This document shows positions 1 to 8,014 of a stretch of DNA of 64,000 nucleotides, one piece after another. The stretch comes from Streptomyces humi (GTDB taxonomy: Bacteria; Actinomycetota; Actinomycetes; Streptomycetales; Streptomycetaceae). The stretch's first letter is position 1; the number at the start of each line of letters is the position of its first letter. Where the stretch lies: the NCBI RefSeq assembly GCF_001005085.2, contig NZ_LBMU02000088.1, forward strand, positions 171,122 to 235,121, written 5' to 3'. The position numbers were made by a program, and so were the translations under genes. The notes beneath the pieces were generated by a model that was not told where the DNA came from, made no database searches, and saw only the letters and a program-made list of their open reading frames with translations.

Positions 1-513
1 GCCACTTCGCTCGGCTGGGGACCGCAGGGCCTGGGCCTCGGCTACCCCGCCGGGGCGGCGATCCTCATCTCGATCCTGCTGGTCATCTTCGCCGTCTGGA
101 GGGTGAGCGGGATGACCTTCCGGATCCGGGACATCGTCACCTCCCGCGGCGAGGCCCTGTTCTGGTCGGCGATCCTCGTCTCCAACACGCTCGGTACCTC
201 CATGGGCGACTTCCTGTCCGACAGCTCCGGCCTCGGCTACGCGGGCGGCGCACTGCTGGTGACCGGGGCGCTCGCCGTACTGGTCGCCCTGATGAAGGCA
301 CCCGCGGTGCCGAACGTCCTGCTGTTCTGGATCGCGTTCGTCCTCACCCGCCCCCTCGGCGCCACCGCGGGCGACTTCCTGACCAAGCCGACCGCCAAGG
401 GCGGCCTGGACCTCGGCACGGCCGGTTCCTCGGCGGTCCTGCTCGCCGTCCTGCTCGGCCTCATGGCCTACGCGAGTGTCCAGGAAGGCAGGACGCTCAG
501 CGAGCGGGCATAG
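1..513 (+). CDS. COG4705-like integral membrane protein, 5' end outside window
   Basis: The frame is open from base 1 to a TAG at 511-513, so the N-terminus lies outside the window and 170 residues are visible. Hydrophobic helices alternate with two copies of a short motif, S(M)GDFLSD and AGDFLTKP, each preceded by T(S/R)P(L)G-like residues. This internal duplication is typical of COG4705 membrane-anchored proteins of unknown function. The ATG at 103 is internal to a membrane helix and is not the real start. Function is unknown; an integral membrane location is clear from composition. Confidence 0.8.
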   Translation, partial: ATSLGWGPQGLGLGYPAGAAILISILLVIFAVWRVSGMTFRIRDIVTSRGEALFWSAILVSNTLGTSMGDFLSDSSGLGYAGGALLVTGALAVLVALMKAPAVPNVLLFWIAFVLTRPLGATAGDFLTKPTAKGGLDLGTAGSSAVLLAVLLGLMAYASVQEGRTLSERA

Positions 514-634
514 CCACCTGGCTTGAGGCAGACGGGCCGGGAAGCGCACCCCAGGACTGCCCGGCCTGCGACACCCCGCCGACGACGACGCGGGCCAGGC
601 ACCGTGCGAGCGGGCCGGGCCCGCGCCCGGCTGC

Positions 635-1072
635 TCAGTCCACGGGTTCCAGGACATAGACGGGGATCTCGCGCCCGGCGGTCTTTCGGTAGAGGGCGAA
701 GTCGGGGTAGGTGGCGTCGGCGCGCTGCCACCACTGCTGTTTTTCGTCGCCGAAGACTTCACGGGCGAGCATGTCGCGTTTGTCGGGGCCGTCCTGGAGC
801 TCGACCAGCGGGTGGGCCAGGACGTTCTTGTGCCAGGCCGGGTGTTTGGGGCCGCCGCCGTTGGAGGCCACGATGGCGTAGACACCCTCGTGCTCTATGC
901 GCATCAGCGGGTTCTTGCGCAGCTTTCCGGAGGTGGCGGCCTTGGTGGTGAGGATGATCACCGGCCGGTTCCTGAAGGTGTTTCCCGCGTCGCCGGCGGT
1001 GATCTCGTACAGCTCGACTTGCAGGCGTACGTAGGCGGCGGAGCTGGGTTCGTACTCGCCTTCCAGTGGCAT
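635..1072 (-). CDS. Nitroreductase-family deazaflavin (F420)-dependent oxidoreductase, Ddn/DUF385 type
   Basis: A 145-residue protein with the Ddn/FDOR core: NRPVIILTTKAATSGKLRK, then PLMRIEHEGVYAIVASNGG and KHPAWHKNVLAHP, the strand-turn pattern that forms the F420 pocket in this family. Known members reduce activated alkenes or nitro compounds with F420H2. The length fits the family. GGAG sits about 10 bases before the ATG. It lies downstream of, and in the same direction as, the WrbA-like gene, with a 216-bp gap holding a 12-bp tandem repeat, so an operon is possible. The substrate cannot be told from sequence. Confidence 0.85.
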   Translation of the reverse strand: MPLEGEYEPSSAAYVRLQVELYEITAGDAGNTFRNRPVIILTTKAATSGKLRKNPLMRIEHEGVYAIVASNGGGPKHPAWHKNVLAHPLVELQDGPDKRDMLAREVFGDEKQQWWQRADATYPDFALYRKTAGREIPVYVLEPVD

Positions 1073-1221
1073 GGTCTCTCCTGAATGTCGGCGGCGAAGC
1101 GGGCGGTGAGGTCGCGGACCGGCATGGGGCCTGGGTCGTCGAAGCGGTGGGAGTGGAACAGCGATCCCGCCTCCAGGAGCCTCATGACCAGGCGTCCGCC
1201 ATCGAGAGGGGTGCTCCGGCT

Positions 1222-1269
1222 CCGCGGTGGCAGCCGCGGTGGCAGCCGGGATGGCAGCCGGGATGGCGT
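1222..1269. repeat. 12-bp tandem repeat, four units
   Basis: Two copies of CCGCGGTGGCAG are followed by two of the variant CCGGGATGGCAG (the last ending GT), just past the stop of the WrbA-like gene. No coding role is apparent. Confidence 0.8.
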
Positions 1270-1288
1270 CGGGGCGCCGCAGAGGCTG

Positions 1289-1894
1289 TCAGGCGGCGGC
1301 GAGTGCGGCGTTGCCGGCGATGTGGACGGCCGCGAGGCGGGTGACGCGGGCGCCGAGGTGTTCGGCGGTGGCGATGTCGGAGGGGTGGACGTGTTCGACG
1401 CTGCCGTCCTGGGGGGTCTGGGCTCCGGCGCCGATCCAGAAGCCGAGCCGGTTCAGGTCGTGCTCGCTGGCGGTGGTGGCGTTCCATCCCGGAGCCAGCC
1501 CCAGGCCGACCCAGACCATGTGGTGCTGGGCGGCAAGGGCGTGCATGAAGGCCAGGGAGTTGAGCTTGTCGCCGCTCTTGGAGGCGGAGTTGGTGAACCC
1601 GGCCGCGATCTTGTCGGCCCAGGCGTTGCTGATGTAGCGGCCGCTGGTGGCTTCGGCGAAGGCGTGGAAGGCGGCCGAGGCACCCCCCATGTAGGTGGGG
1701 GCGCCGAAGACGATGGCGTCGGCGGCGTCCAGCTGCTGCCACTGCTGCTCGGTGATGGCGTCCACGGCGACGAAGGCGACCTCCGCGCCGCTCTTCTCGG
1801 CGCCGCGGCGCACCGCTTCGGCCAGGACCGCGGTGTGGCCGTAGCCGGAGTGGTAGGCGACAGCGACCAGGGGGCGGACGGTGTTCTCGGGCAT
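1289..1894 (-). CDS. WrbA-like flavodoxin / NAD(P)H:quinone oxidoreductase
   Basis: A 201-residue flavodoxin fold. Near the N-terminus AYHSGYGHTAVLAEAV is the FMN phosphate loop, and FGAPTYMGGASAAFHAF and TNSASKSGDKLNSL match the flavin-binding loops of the WrbA/NAD(P)H-quinone reductase family. Such enzymes reduce quinones by two electrons and limit oxidative damage in the cytosol. GAGGAGG lies just before the ATG. An HxlR regulator is transcribed divergently from the 96-bp gap, which carries a perfect palindrome, so quinone- or electrophile-responsive repression by that regulator is likely (inference). Confidence 0.85.
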   Translation of the reverse strand: MPENTVRPLVAVAYHSGYGHTAVLAEAVRRGAEKSGAEVAFVAVDAITEQQWQQLDAADAIVFGAPTYMGGASAAFHAFAEATSGRYISNAWADKIAAGFTNSASKSGDKLNSLAFMHALAAQHHMVWVGLGLAPGWNATTASEHDLNRLGFWIGAGAQTPQDGSVEHVHPSDIATAEHLGARVTRLAAVHIAGNAALAAA

Positions 1895-1937
1895 GGGGTC
1901 CTCCTCGCAACGATGATTGAGTCTCGAATGTACATCA

Positions 1938-1954
1938 GGTCTCTAAAAGAGACC
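1938..1954. promoter_or_regulatory. Palindromic operator between WrbA-like and HxlR genes
   Basis: GGTCTCTAAAAGAGACC is a perfect inverted repeat with 7-bp arms around AAA. Further GTCTC half-sites occur at 1920-1925 (AGTCTC) and 1986-1990 (GGTCTC, touching the ATG of the regulator). The likely binder is the adjacent HxlR protein. Confidence 0.65.
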
Positions 1955-1990
1955 ATGCCTGTCTTGGGGTGCTGGTGTAATCTGGGTCTC

Positions 1991-2407
1991 ATGGCGCAGG
2001 CAGAAGAGACTCCGGCGGTCCTGGACCCGGATCGCGAGATGGATCTGTTGGACGCGGCCTGTCCCAGCCGTGACGTGTTCGTCGACCTGGCCGACAAGTG
2101 GGCCCTGCTGATGCTGATGAGCCTGCGCGAGCGCGGTACCCAGCGTTATTCCGAGCTACAACGCTCGGTGGGCGGAATCAGCCGCAAGATGCTCGCGCAG
2201 ACCCTGCGCACCCTGGAGCGGGACGGCATCGTCAGCCGCACGGTGAACCCGGACGCGACCCCGCCCCTGGTCCTGTACGCCCTGACCCCGCTGGGGGCGG
2301 AGGTCGCCGAGGAGACCCGGGTGCTGTGCACCTGGACCCACGACCGCGCCGCCCAGGTCTACGCGGCGCGCGCCGCCTATGACCGGCGCGCCGACGCCCA
2401 GGCCTGA
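1991..2407 (+). CDS. HxlR-family transcriptional regulator
   Basis: A 138-residue HxlR-type winged helix. CPSRDVFVDLADKWALLML holds the conserved Cys and the KW of helix 1. RYSELQRSVGGISRKMLAQ is the recognition region, and LERDGIVSR with YALTPLG forms the wing. The frame is open far upstream, but the family starts around 20-25 residues before the CPSR motif, which fits ATG 1991. No clear ribosome site precedes it; a TAATCT -10-like box lies about 12 bases upstream, so the message may have almost no leader. It is divergent from the WrbA-like gene and probably represses it and itself. Confidence 0.85.
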   Translation: MAQAEETPAVLDPDREMDLLDAACPSRDVFVDLADKWALLMLMSLRERGTQRYSELQRSVGGISRKMLAQTLRTLERDGIVSRTVNPDATPPLVLYALTPLGAEVAEETRVLCTWTHDRAAQVYAARAAYDRRADAQA

Positions 2408-2440
2408 CACCCCCGCGCGCGGGCCCCCGCCGCGGGGAGC

Positions 2441-2589
2441 GATGTTGGAGTCGATGCCCGCCAGGGTCAGGTCCACCCTGCCCCGCTTCGCGGCTTCCCT
2501 GATCAGGCCTTCCAAAGCCGTTCGGGATGCGGACCGTATTCGCCCATGGACGGGTACGGCCCGATGAACTCCTCTTCCTCGTCAGGAAG
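2441..2589 (-). pseudogene. Relic of an IS5-type transposase
   Basis: The minus strand reads PDEEEEFIGPYPSMGEYGPH, closely resembling the start of Streptomyces IS5-type transposases (DEEWEFIEPFLP-GEYGPYPERL). Near 2515-2520 the frame changes and the text becomes ALEGLIREAAKRGRVDLTL and GIDS, which in intact enzymes lies about 45 residues further on, just before the first catalytic Asp region. After that the similarity ends. It is a fragment with an internal deletion, a frameshift and no C-terminus. No terminal repeats were recognised. Confidence 0.7.
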
Positions 2590-2686
2590 TTGCAGTCACG
2601 TCATTGTGCGGAGACCTCTCCTCACCGGCCGCTCCGCGAGGGCGAAACCCGGGGCTGTCATCGTCCGCCATCGAGTCGAATGAGGC

Positions 2687-2974
2687 TCAGCCGAGACCAC
2701 GGTGCGCGGCCCACAACTTCCCGGCACGGCTGGCGGCGTCTGCGACCAGGGATGCCAGTTCGGGCTTCTCGGGGACCGGGAACGAGACGTACGCGCCCCG
2801 ACCACCGCCGACGGGTCGGCCATAGGCCTTAACGGCGAGGTGACCGTCCGGGAGAAGCCGGACGTTGAGTGTGGTGAGCGTGAACGCTTCACCCCGGCGG
2901 GTGTCCGTCCAACGGAGTGCCTGCGGGATCGTGACATTGATCGCCAGAGCACTCACTTCCAGGTCGCTGCTCAT
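2687..2974 (-). CDS. Small hypothetical protein
   Basis: A 95-residue minus-strand frame starting MSSDLEVSALAINVTIPQAL with balanced composition and strong GC3. The middle, FTLTTLNVRLLPDGHLAVKAYGRP, looks like a beta-rich domain. The ribosome site is weak (GGTGA about 12-16 bases upstream). No family was recognised. The transposase relic immediately downstream suggests this gene sits in a rearranged stretch, and it could itself be a fragment. Confidence 0.5.
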   Translation of the reverse strand: MSSDLEVSALAINVTIPQALRWTDTRRGEAFTLTTLNVRLLPDGHLAVKAYGRPVGGGRGAYVSFPVPEKPELASLVADAASRAGKLWAAHRGLG

Positions 2975-3636
2975 GGACGAATGTTCTCACCCGAGTCCCC
3001 TCAGGCGGCCACAACCGGCTTGTGTACCAGGCAGTTTGATCTCGGCTCGATACACGTCCAAGATCCAGCATCTGGCGTTTGTGCAGGTCAAGGCCCTTCC
3101 GGGTGGCCTCGGGTCGGCAAAAGGTCAGCATGCGTCACAACGGCGTCCTCGCTGGCTGACGTTCCGCCCGCTGCGCAGACGCGGGTGCGTGATCACTGAT
3201 GTGCGCTCGGGGCACGCATCCTCGACGCCGCTTTCTGGGACGCCGCCTGATTGCGCCGCCTCTCGAACGAGCAGGTTCTCGGTCGTCTCTACTGCCGGGA
3301 CCGGGACCGGACGATCCTGACCACCAGCCTCCCTGCGTCTGGCCGACCGACAGGACCGGGGCCCTCAGCGACCCCAGCGAAGAACCGGACGCCCGAGCGG
3401 AACCCACAGCCGGTCCCGGTGGGAGCCGTCAGGCGCTCCACGGGACCGGCATGCCCGCGTTCTCGGGAACCGGCCGCCTTGTCATTCGGATTTTCCGATG
3501 GTCGATGCTCGGAAAAGTCCGCTGGACCTATCTGTGGTGGCTGGGGCACGGTGCTCCACAAAGCACCGCTCCTCTCCCGGCGGTACCACCACCCGCCCCT
3601 GGTACTCAGGGCGGCGTCGGACATCGGAAGGCCCAT
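2975..3636. other. Gene-free stretch upstream of the M20 peptidase
   Basis: No supported gene in 660 bp; frames here lack coding bias and recognisable motifs. A hairpin CGGTGCT-CCACAA-AGCACCG lies at 3549-3568, without a T-tract, 70 bp before the peptidase start. The stretch may be decayed DNA joined to a promoter region. Confidence 0.5.
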
Positions 3637-4821
3637 ATGCTCCCCAGGTCCGCCTCGACCCCAGCGGCTGCCGAGCCCCTGGACTCCGACCCCACCGGTC
3701 TGTTGGCCAGACTGATCGCCATCGACTCCGTCAACCCGGACCTGGTTCCCGGCGGGGCCGGCGAGACCGTCATCGCCGACTTCTGCGGCCACTGGCTGGC
3801 CGCCCATGGTTTCGAGGTCCACCGTCTGGAAAGGCGCCCCGGCCGGCCCTCGCTCGTCGCGATCGCCCGCGGCACCGGCGGCGGCCGCTCCCTCATGCTC
3901 AACGGTCATCTCGACACCGTCAGCCTCGCCGACTACGACGGCGACCCGCTCGACCCGCAGATCCGCGGCGGAAGGATGTACGGCCGCGGCTCCTTCGACA
4001 TGAAGGGCGGCATCGCCGCCATGATGGTCGCCGCGGCCCGCGCCACCGCCGACGGACCCCTGCGCGGCGACGTCATCCTCGCCTGCGTCGCCGACGAGGA
4101 GTTCGGCAGCTCCGGCACCGCGGAGGTGCTGGAGTCGTTCACGGCCGACGCGGCGATCGTCACCGAGCCGAGCCACCTCGAAGTCACCCTCGCCCACAAG
4201 GGTTTCGTCTGGTTCGACGTGGAGATCGAAGGCCGAGCGGCCCACGGCTCGCGGCCCGACCTCGGCATCGACGCCATCGCCAAGGCCGGGCACTTCCTGG
4301 TCGCCCTGGAGAACCTGGGCCGGCGCCTCGCGCACGGCCCGGCCCACCCGCTCCTGGGCACCGGCACCGTGCACGCCTCCGTCATCCACGGCGGCGAGGA
4401 GCCCTCCACCTACCCCGCGCACTGCCGCATCACCCTGGAGCGCCGCACCGTCCCCGGCGAGAACGCCGACACCGTCGAGCGCGAGCTGACCGCCATACTC
4501 GACCGACTCGCCGCCACGGTTGCCGACTTCCACTACCGGCTGACCCGCGGCCTGCACCGCGAACCCTTCGAGGCCGACCCCCAGGCACCCGTCGTCCGTA
4601 CTCTCACCCACCACGCCGAGCAGGCCCTCGGCCACCCGCCGGTCGTGCGCGCCGAGCCGTTCTGGACCGACTGCGCCCTCCTGGACCAGGCCGGCATTCC
4701 CTGCCTGCTCTTCGGCGTCGACGGCGAAGGCGCCCACGCGGCCACCGAGTACGTCGACCTCGCCTCGCTGGACCGCCTCACCGACATCCTCACCGCCACC
4801 ATCGCCAACTTCTGTTCCTGA
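3637..4821 (+). CDS. M20-family metallopeptidase (ArgE/DapE-like deacylase)
   Basis: A 394-residue M20 hydrolase. HLDTV (His91, Asp93), DMKGG (Asp121), DEEFG (Glu154 catalytic, Glu155 metal) and a C-terminal GAHAATEYVDL (His metal ligand) give the two-zinc centre; the Asp/Glu ligand after the lid is TEPS. RAAHGSRPDLGIDAI begins the dimerisation domain. The family removes acyl groups from amino acids or cleaves small peptides in the cytosol. ATG 3637 is preceded by GGAAG; the upstream open frame is not conserved-looking. The broken amino-acid permease 47 bp downstream suggests an amino-acid or peptide salvage pair. Substrate is undetermined. Confidence 0.85.
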   Translation: MLPRSASTPAAAEPLDSDPTGLLARLIAIDSVNPDLVPGGAGETVIADFCGHWLAAHGFEVHRLERRPGRPSLVAIARGTGGGRSLMLNGHLDTVSLADYDGDPLDPQIRGGRMYGRGSFDMKGGIAAMMVAAARATADGPLRGDVILACVADEEFGSSGTAEVLESFTADAAIVTEPSHLEVTLAHKGFVWFDVEIEGRAAHGSRPDLGIDAIAKAGHFLVALENLGRRLAHGPAHPLLGTGTVHASVIHGGEEPSTYPAHCRITLERRTVPGENADTVERELTAILDRLAATVADFHYRLTRGLHREPFEADPQAPVVRTLTHHAEQALGHPPVVRAEPFWTDCALLDQAGIPCLLFGVDGEGAHAATEYVDLASLDRLTDILTATIANFCS

Positions 4822-4868
4822 GCCGTCGGCCGGACCCGGGCCCGGCACGGAACGAAAAGTGCACCACC

Positions 4869-5110
4869 ATGACCACTCAGGTCGACCAGCACCACGGCGA
4901 CGACCGCGCCGCCCTCGACGGCGCGCCCGACGAGGGTTACCAGCGCGGTCTCAGCGCCCGCCAGGTCCAGATGTGGCGATCGGCGGCGCCATCGGCGTCG
5001 GCCCCTTCCACGGATCGGGCGCCGGCATCGCCCGGATCGGGCCGAGCCTGATCGCCTGCTACGCCGGAGCAGGCGTCGTCGTCTTCTTCATCATGCGGGT
5101 CCCGGGGTGA
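4869..5110 (+). pseudogene. Broken amino-acid permease (APC/AnsP-type), frameshifted and truncated
   Basis: From ATG 4869 the frame reads MTTQVDQHHGDDRAALDGAP, then DEGYQRGLSARQVQM, the soluble N-terminus typical of actinobacterial asparagine/GABA-type permeases. At about 4974 the frame breaks; in the next frame the first membrane helix continues as AIGGAIGVGPFHGSG, then ARIGPSLIACYAGAGVVVFFIM, and stops with TGA at 5108-5110. Only about 80 of roughly 480 residues survive. It follows the M20 peptidase by 47 bp, so uptake was probably co-transcribed with hydrolysis before the lesion. Confidence 0.75.
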
Positions 5111-5135
5111 ACTGCTCACCTGTCGCCCACGCGCT

Positions 5136-6002
5136 CTAGCCCTGCACGGTGAGCCGGGCCTGGTCGAAGCGTAGGGCGGCGAGGTCCTCGGGGCGAATGA
5201 GCCAGTAGAGAGTGCCCTCTTCACCCCACGCCGTCTTCGCTTCTGCGTCGCTGTCGAACTGGGCGAGCAGTGCCCAGCGCTCGGCTTCCCGGTCCAGGGG
5301 CTGGTCGCCCCACGCGTGCGTGCCGTCGAGCGCCGCGTTCGCGATGTCGTACTCCACCGGCCCCTGGACGGGCACGGCGTGGCCGCCGATCTGGTGACCG
5401 ATCCGGGTGCGCAGGCGGCCGAAGGCACGGAGGAACGGCTTGAGCTCAGCCGGGGTCTCGCGAGGGTGAGGCCAGTGCCGGGTGTCGCCGAGCAGGGCTT
5501 GCCGGGCCTGGGGCAGCCACAGGTCGGGGGCGCTTTGCTCTGTTCCGGCGGTCAGCTCCACCCGTGAGAACGCTTCCAGCTCCGGGGGCGCCTCTGTCGG
5601 GAAGACGGGGGTGTTCTCCGGTACGTACAACACCTGAGCCCCAGCCCAGGTTTCGGGGTCGTCGGCCGAAACGAAGACGTCTTCGTCGAGCTGACCGTCG
5701 AAAAGGAAGAAGAGCAGGCTCCCGTCCTGCGGAAACTGCTCAACAAGTCCCTCGCGGGGGAGTGCGGCACACCGCACCGAAGCGACGAAGGACAGGGGCC
5801 CGTGCCCGGGCCACTCCGGCCAGCCGGCCCCTGCCGGAAGATTCGGGTTCCCGCCGAGGGCGGCCACGGTCTGCTCGCCGTCCACCGCCCGACGAAGGCG
5901 TACGCATGGCCGTAGAAGCGCTGTCCAGCGCTGGGCAAGATCGCCGGGAAGGTGCTCGGCAGCAAGCCGGGAGTATCGCTCGTCGGTCATGCGGGGCATC
6001 AT
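5136..6002 (-). CDS. DUF1963 (YwqG-like) protein
   Basis: About 288 residues with the YwqG layout: GGNPNLPAGAGWPEWPGHGP early, FVASVRCAALP, then PQDGSLLFFLFDGQ, a central beta-rich section, HQIGGHAVPVQGP, and a C-terminal WALLAQFDSDAEAKTAWGEE with GTLYWLIRPEDLA. Function is unknown for the family, which is often annotated as a cytoplasmic protein of polymorphic-toxin or stress contexts. The start is chosen at the ATG (6002) directly after GGGGGCGGGG; ATG 5990 (MTDERYS) is an alternative. It converges on the broken permease. Confidence 0.75.
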   Translation of the reverse strand: MMPRMTDERYSRLAAEHLPGDLAQRWTALLRPCVRLRRAVDGEQTVAALGGNPNLPAGAGWPEWPGHGPLSFVASVRCAALPREGLVEQFPQDGSLLFFLFDGQLDEDVFVSADDPETWAGAQVLYVPENTPVFPTEAPPELEAFSRVELTAGTEQSAPDLWLPQARQALLGDTRHWPHPRETPAELKPFLRAFGRLRTRIGHQIGGHAVPVQGPVEYDIANAALDGTHAWGDQPLDREAERWALLAQFDSDAEAKTAWGEEGTLYWLIRPEDLAALRFDQARLTVQG

Positions 6003-6068
6003 CCCCGCCCCCGCTGACAACGCGGTGGCAGGACAGGGAGTGAGGTCGGTTGTGCACAACGGTTTTAG

Positions 6069-6248
6069 ATCCTTGGCGTCACGGACCTGTCCGACGTGCC
6101 CGGCCTGCGGCGCGTCGACAACGTCGAAGGCATCACACCGGGCCCGTGCCTCCCGGACGGCCGCCGTACCGTGCTCCTGGTCTCCGACGACAACTTCTCC
6201 TCCGTCCAGACGACCCGGTTCCTCGCCTTCGCCGCCACGGGCATCTGA
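6069..6248 (+). pseudogene. 3' relic of a phytase-like esterase gene
   Basis: In the frame after the TAG at 6066-6068, 59 codons read ILGVTDLSDVPGLRRVDNVEG, then LPDGRRTVLLVSDDNFSSVQ and TRFLAFAATGI before TGA 6246-6248. The DNVEG, LPDGRR and LVSDDNFS...QFLAF signatures end proteins of the esterase-like activity of phytase family. Nothing upstream encodes the rest of the propeller, and no start codon fits, so this is only the tail of a lost secreted enzyme. Confidence 0.65.
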
Positions 6249-6392
6249 CGCAGCACCTCACAAGGGCCTGTCGGAACGTGTCAGTGCGCCCCTCTACAGT
6301 GCGGCCATGTCCGACCGTCCGACTGCTGATGGTGAGCAGGTCGGTCCAGGTGAATCATCCAGATGTGATCAGATGTCGCCAGGAGAAAGGGC

Positions 6393-6812
6393 ATGGCAAT
6401 GGATGAGGACGAGTGCCTTCACCGCTACGGTCTGCACCCTGTCGGCGTGGGCCTCGATGAGGTTCGCGAGCTGCTCGGAGTGCGTATCCGGCTGGAGCGG
6501 AAGGCTCAAGGCCACGGCGACACCGAACTGATGAAATTGTGCTGCGTTCAGCTGTTCAACGCCGGCCGTCTCGACGACGTATTGCTCATCTGGAAGGCCA
6601 AGTCCGCCAGCATGGAAGCAGACTGCTCGATCGACATCCAGTTGTTGTGCGGAAGCGGACTGGCCAGAACCAAGGCGCACCTGTTGTCGCAGCGTCAACC
6701 AGAAGCCGAAGCGGCGCTTCAGCGATTGCTCGACTGCGAGAAGACCGGCGACTTCGAGGACTTCTCCGTCGAGGGACACTCCTCCCGGTACGCCGCCTAC
6801 TACACGTCATGA
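6393..6812 (+). CDS. Hypothetical helical protein
   Basis: A 139-residue protein, MAMDEDECLHRYGLHPVGVG, mostly alpha-helical by composition. LGVRIRLERKAQGHGDTELMK, LFNAGRLDDVLLIWKAKSAS and LCGSGLARTKAHLLSQRQPE look like TPR-style helix pairs. AGGAGAAAGG precedes the ATG. No named family was recognised. Codon use is less GC3-biased than most neighbours, hinting at an accessory gene. Confidence 0.65.
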   Translation: MAMDEDECLHRYGLHPVGVGLDEVRELLGVRIRLERKAQGHGDTELMKLCCVQLFNAGRLDDVLLIWKAKSASMEADCSIDIQLLCGSGLARTKAHLLSQRQPEAEAALQRLLDCEKTGDFEDFSVEGHSSRYAAYYTS

Positions 6813-7139
6813 AGTTGACGGACACGCGGTCGGGCTCCCGTCGGCGAGGCCCCCGCCGTCGCGCGTCTCGTGGGCCTTGCGTGGCGGCGAGCCGGGCAGA
6901 CCACTCCCGTTCAGCGATGACGAGGGCGTCCTCCGGTGCGGTGAACCCCGCCGGCGGCGCGGTCGGCGTGCGAAGCGACGGCGCTCGTCCTTGAGTTTCT
7001 TGACCAGCAGTGGCGGATAGAACGCGTTGTCCCACGTTTTCACATGGAGCCCGCCGACGAAGATGTCGACGCACAGCAGGTACGGTTCACGTTCAACGTG
7101 GAACTCCAAACCGAATCCGATCCGCGACCCGAACAACAT
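6807..7139 (-). CDS. Possible small protein with a frameshift
   Basis: The first 52 residues (MLFGSRIGFGLEFHVEREPY, VGGLHVKTWDNAFYPPLLV, KKLKDE) look protein-like and a G6 ribosome site precedes ATG 7139. After about 6975 this frame turns into arginine/proline filler, while another minus frame continues as PTAPPAGFTAPEDALVIAER and EWSARLAATQG. One lost or gained base near 6970-6985 would join them. It is either a frameshifted gene or a chance N-terminus. It overlaps the end of the preceding plus-strand gene by a few bases. Confidence 0.35.
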   Translation of the reverse strand: MLFGSRIGFGLEFHVEREPYLLCVDIFVGGLHVKTWDNAFYPPLLVKKLKDERRRFARRPRRRRGSPHRRTPSSSLNGSGLPGSPPRKAHETRDGGGLADGSPTACPSTS

Positions 7140-7213
7140 GGCGACCCCCCAGCACTGGCGCTACGCCCCAACGCGGGTGGCCGACGCCTTGGATACGTGG
7201 TTACTGTACGCAG

Positions 7214-8014
7214 ATGTCGTACCGACTCGACGCTGTCGTAGGTGAATTTGACCGCTTGCGAAGCTGGGCCGAAGGAGTGCCGGGGGCGGTGGTCGCCCCG
7301 CTCAGGCAACGCAAGGGCTTGCTGCCCCTTTCCACCGCGCTCATCGGTGACCTGCCGAGAATGCTGTGCGACCTCTCACTGAGTGGACCGGTGGTTCATG
7401 TGCACGCGGACTTCTGGGGCGGCGAGGGGGATCAGACCGCCGCCTTGTGGCGGGCCGGCGTACTGCAATGGGGGCCGGTGCATACTTCGGAATTCAGCGG
7501 CCCGCGGGAGGACTGGCCGATCAACGCGGCGCTCGCCCGGCTCGGTGTGACGCCGGCCGGCCCCGACGCGCCGGACTACCGCGACCTGTTCATGGAAGTG
7601 GGCCTCGGCCAGGGGCGGGACGAGGAGGACTGGCGCCGGGCCGCTTTGCAGGCCCGCGACGCGGCCGACTACGACGAGTGGCACGCGAGCGAGCAGGCCA
7701 AGCGTGAGGCCGAGGAGCGCGCCGCAGCCGAGCGTGCCGTCTCTGAGCGGCTCCCCGGCATCCCGGTGCCCCTCAATGGCAAGGAGATCATCGCCCTGCT
7801 CGGCCTGCCTCAAAGCCGGACGATAGGGGCGGCCATCCGCCACCTCCAGCAACTCCACATCGACTGCGGCCCCCAGTCCCGTCAGGAGGCCGAAGCCGCA
7901 CTGCGCGCCTGGGCAGCGGAGCCAGGGTTGCCCCCCGCCACCGTACGACGGGTGGACACGACGTCGCCGCGCCCTCGCCGCCCGGCTTCTGCCGACCGCC
8001 ACCGCGGCCAGTAG
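7214..8014 (+). CDS. Hypothetical protein with a CCA-enzyme-like C-terminal segment
   Basis: A 266-residue protein from ATG 7214 (MSYRLDAVVGEFDRLRSW). The N-terminal half is acidic and Trp-rich (HVHADFWGGEGDQTAALWR, SGPREDWPINAALARLG). A charged helix follows (residues about 150-185, ASEQAKREAEERAAAERAV). The last 60 residues, LNGKEIIALLGLPQSRTIGA to SRQEAEAALRAWAAE, resemble the C-terminal helical segment of bacterial tRNA nucleotidyltransferases, without the catalytic head domain. Function is unknown. The longer open frame upstream overlaps the minus-strand candidate and is not used. Confidence 0.6.
   Translation: MSYRLDAVVGEFDRLRSWAEGVPGAVVAPLRQRKGLLPLSTALIGDLPRMLCDLSLSGPVVHVHADFWGGEGDQTAALWRAGVLQWGPVHTSEFSGPREDWPINAALARLGVTPAGPDAPDYRDLFMEVGLGQGRDEEDWRRAALQARDAADYDEWHASEQAKREAEERAAAERAVSERLPGIPVPLNGKEIIALLGLPQSRTIGAAIRHLQQLHIDCGPQSRQEAEAALRAWAAEPGLPPATVRRVDTTSPRPRRPASADRHRGQ

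Noticed and set aside
1085..1990. Upstream extension of the HxlR frame to 440 residues
   Set aside because: It runs antisense through the WrbA-like gene and is low-complexity; HxlR proteins start near ATG 1991.
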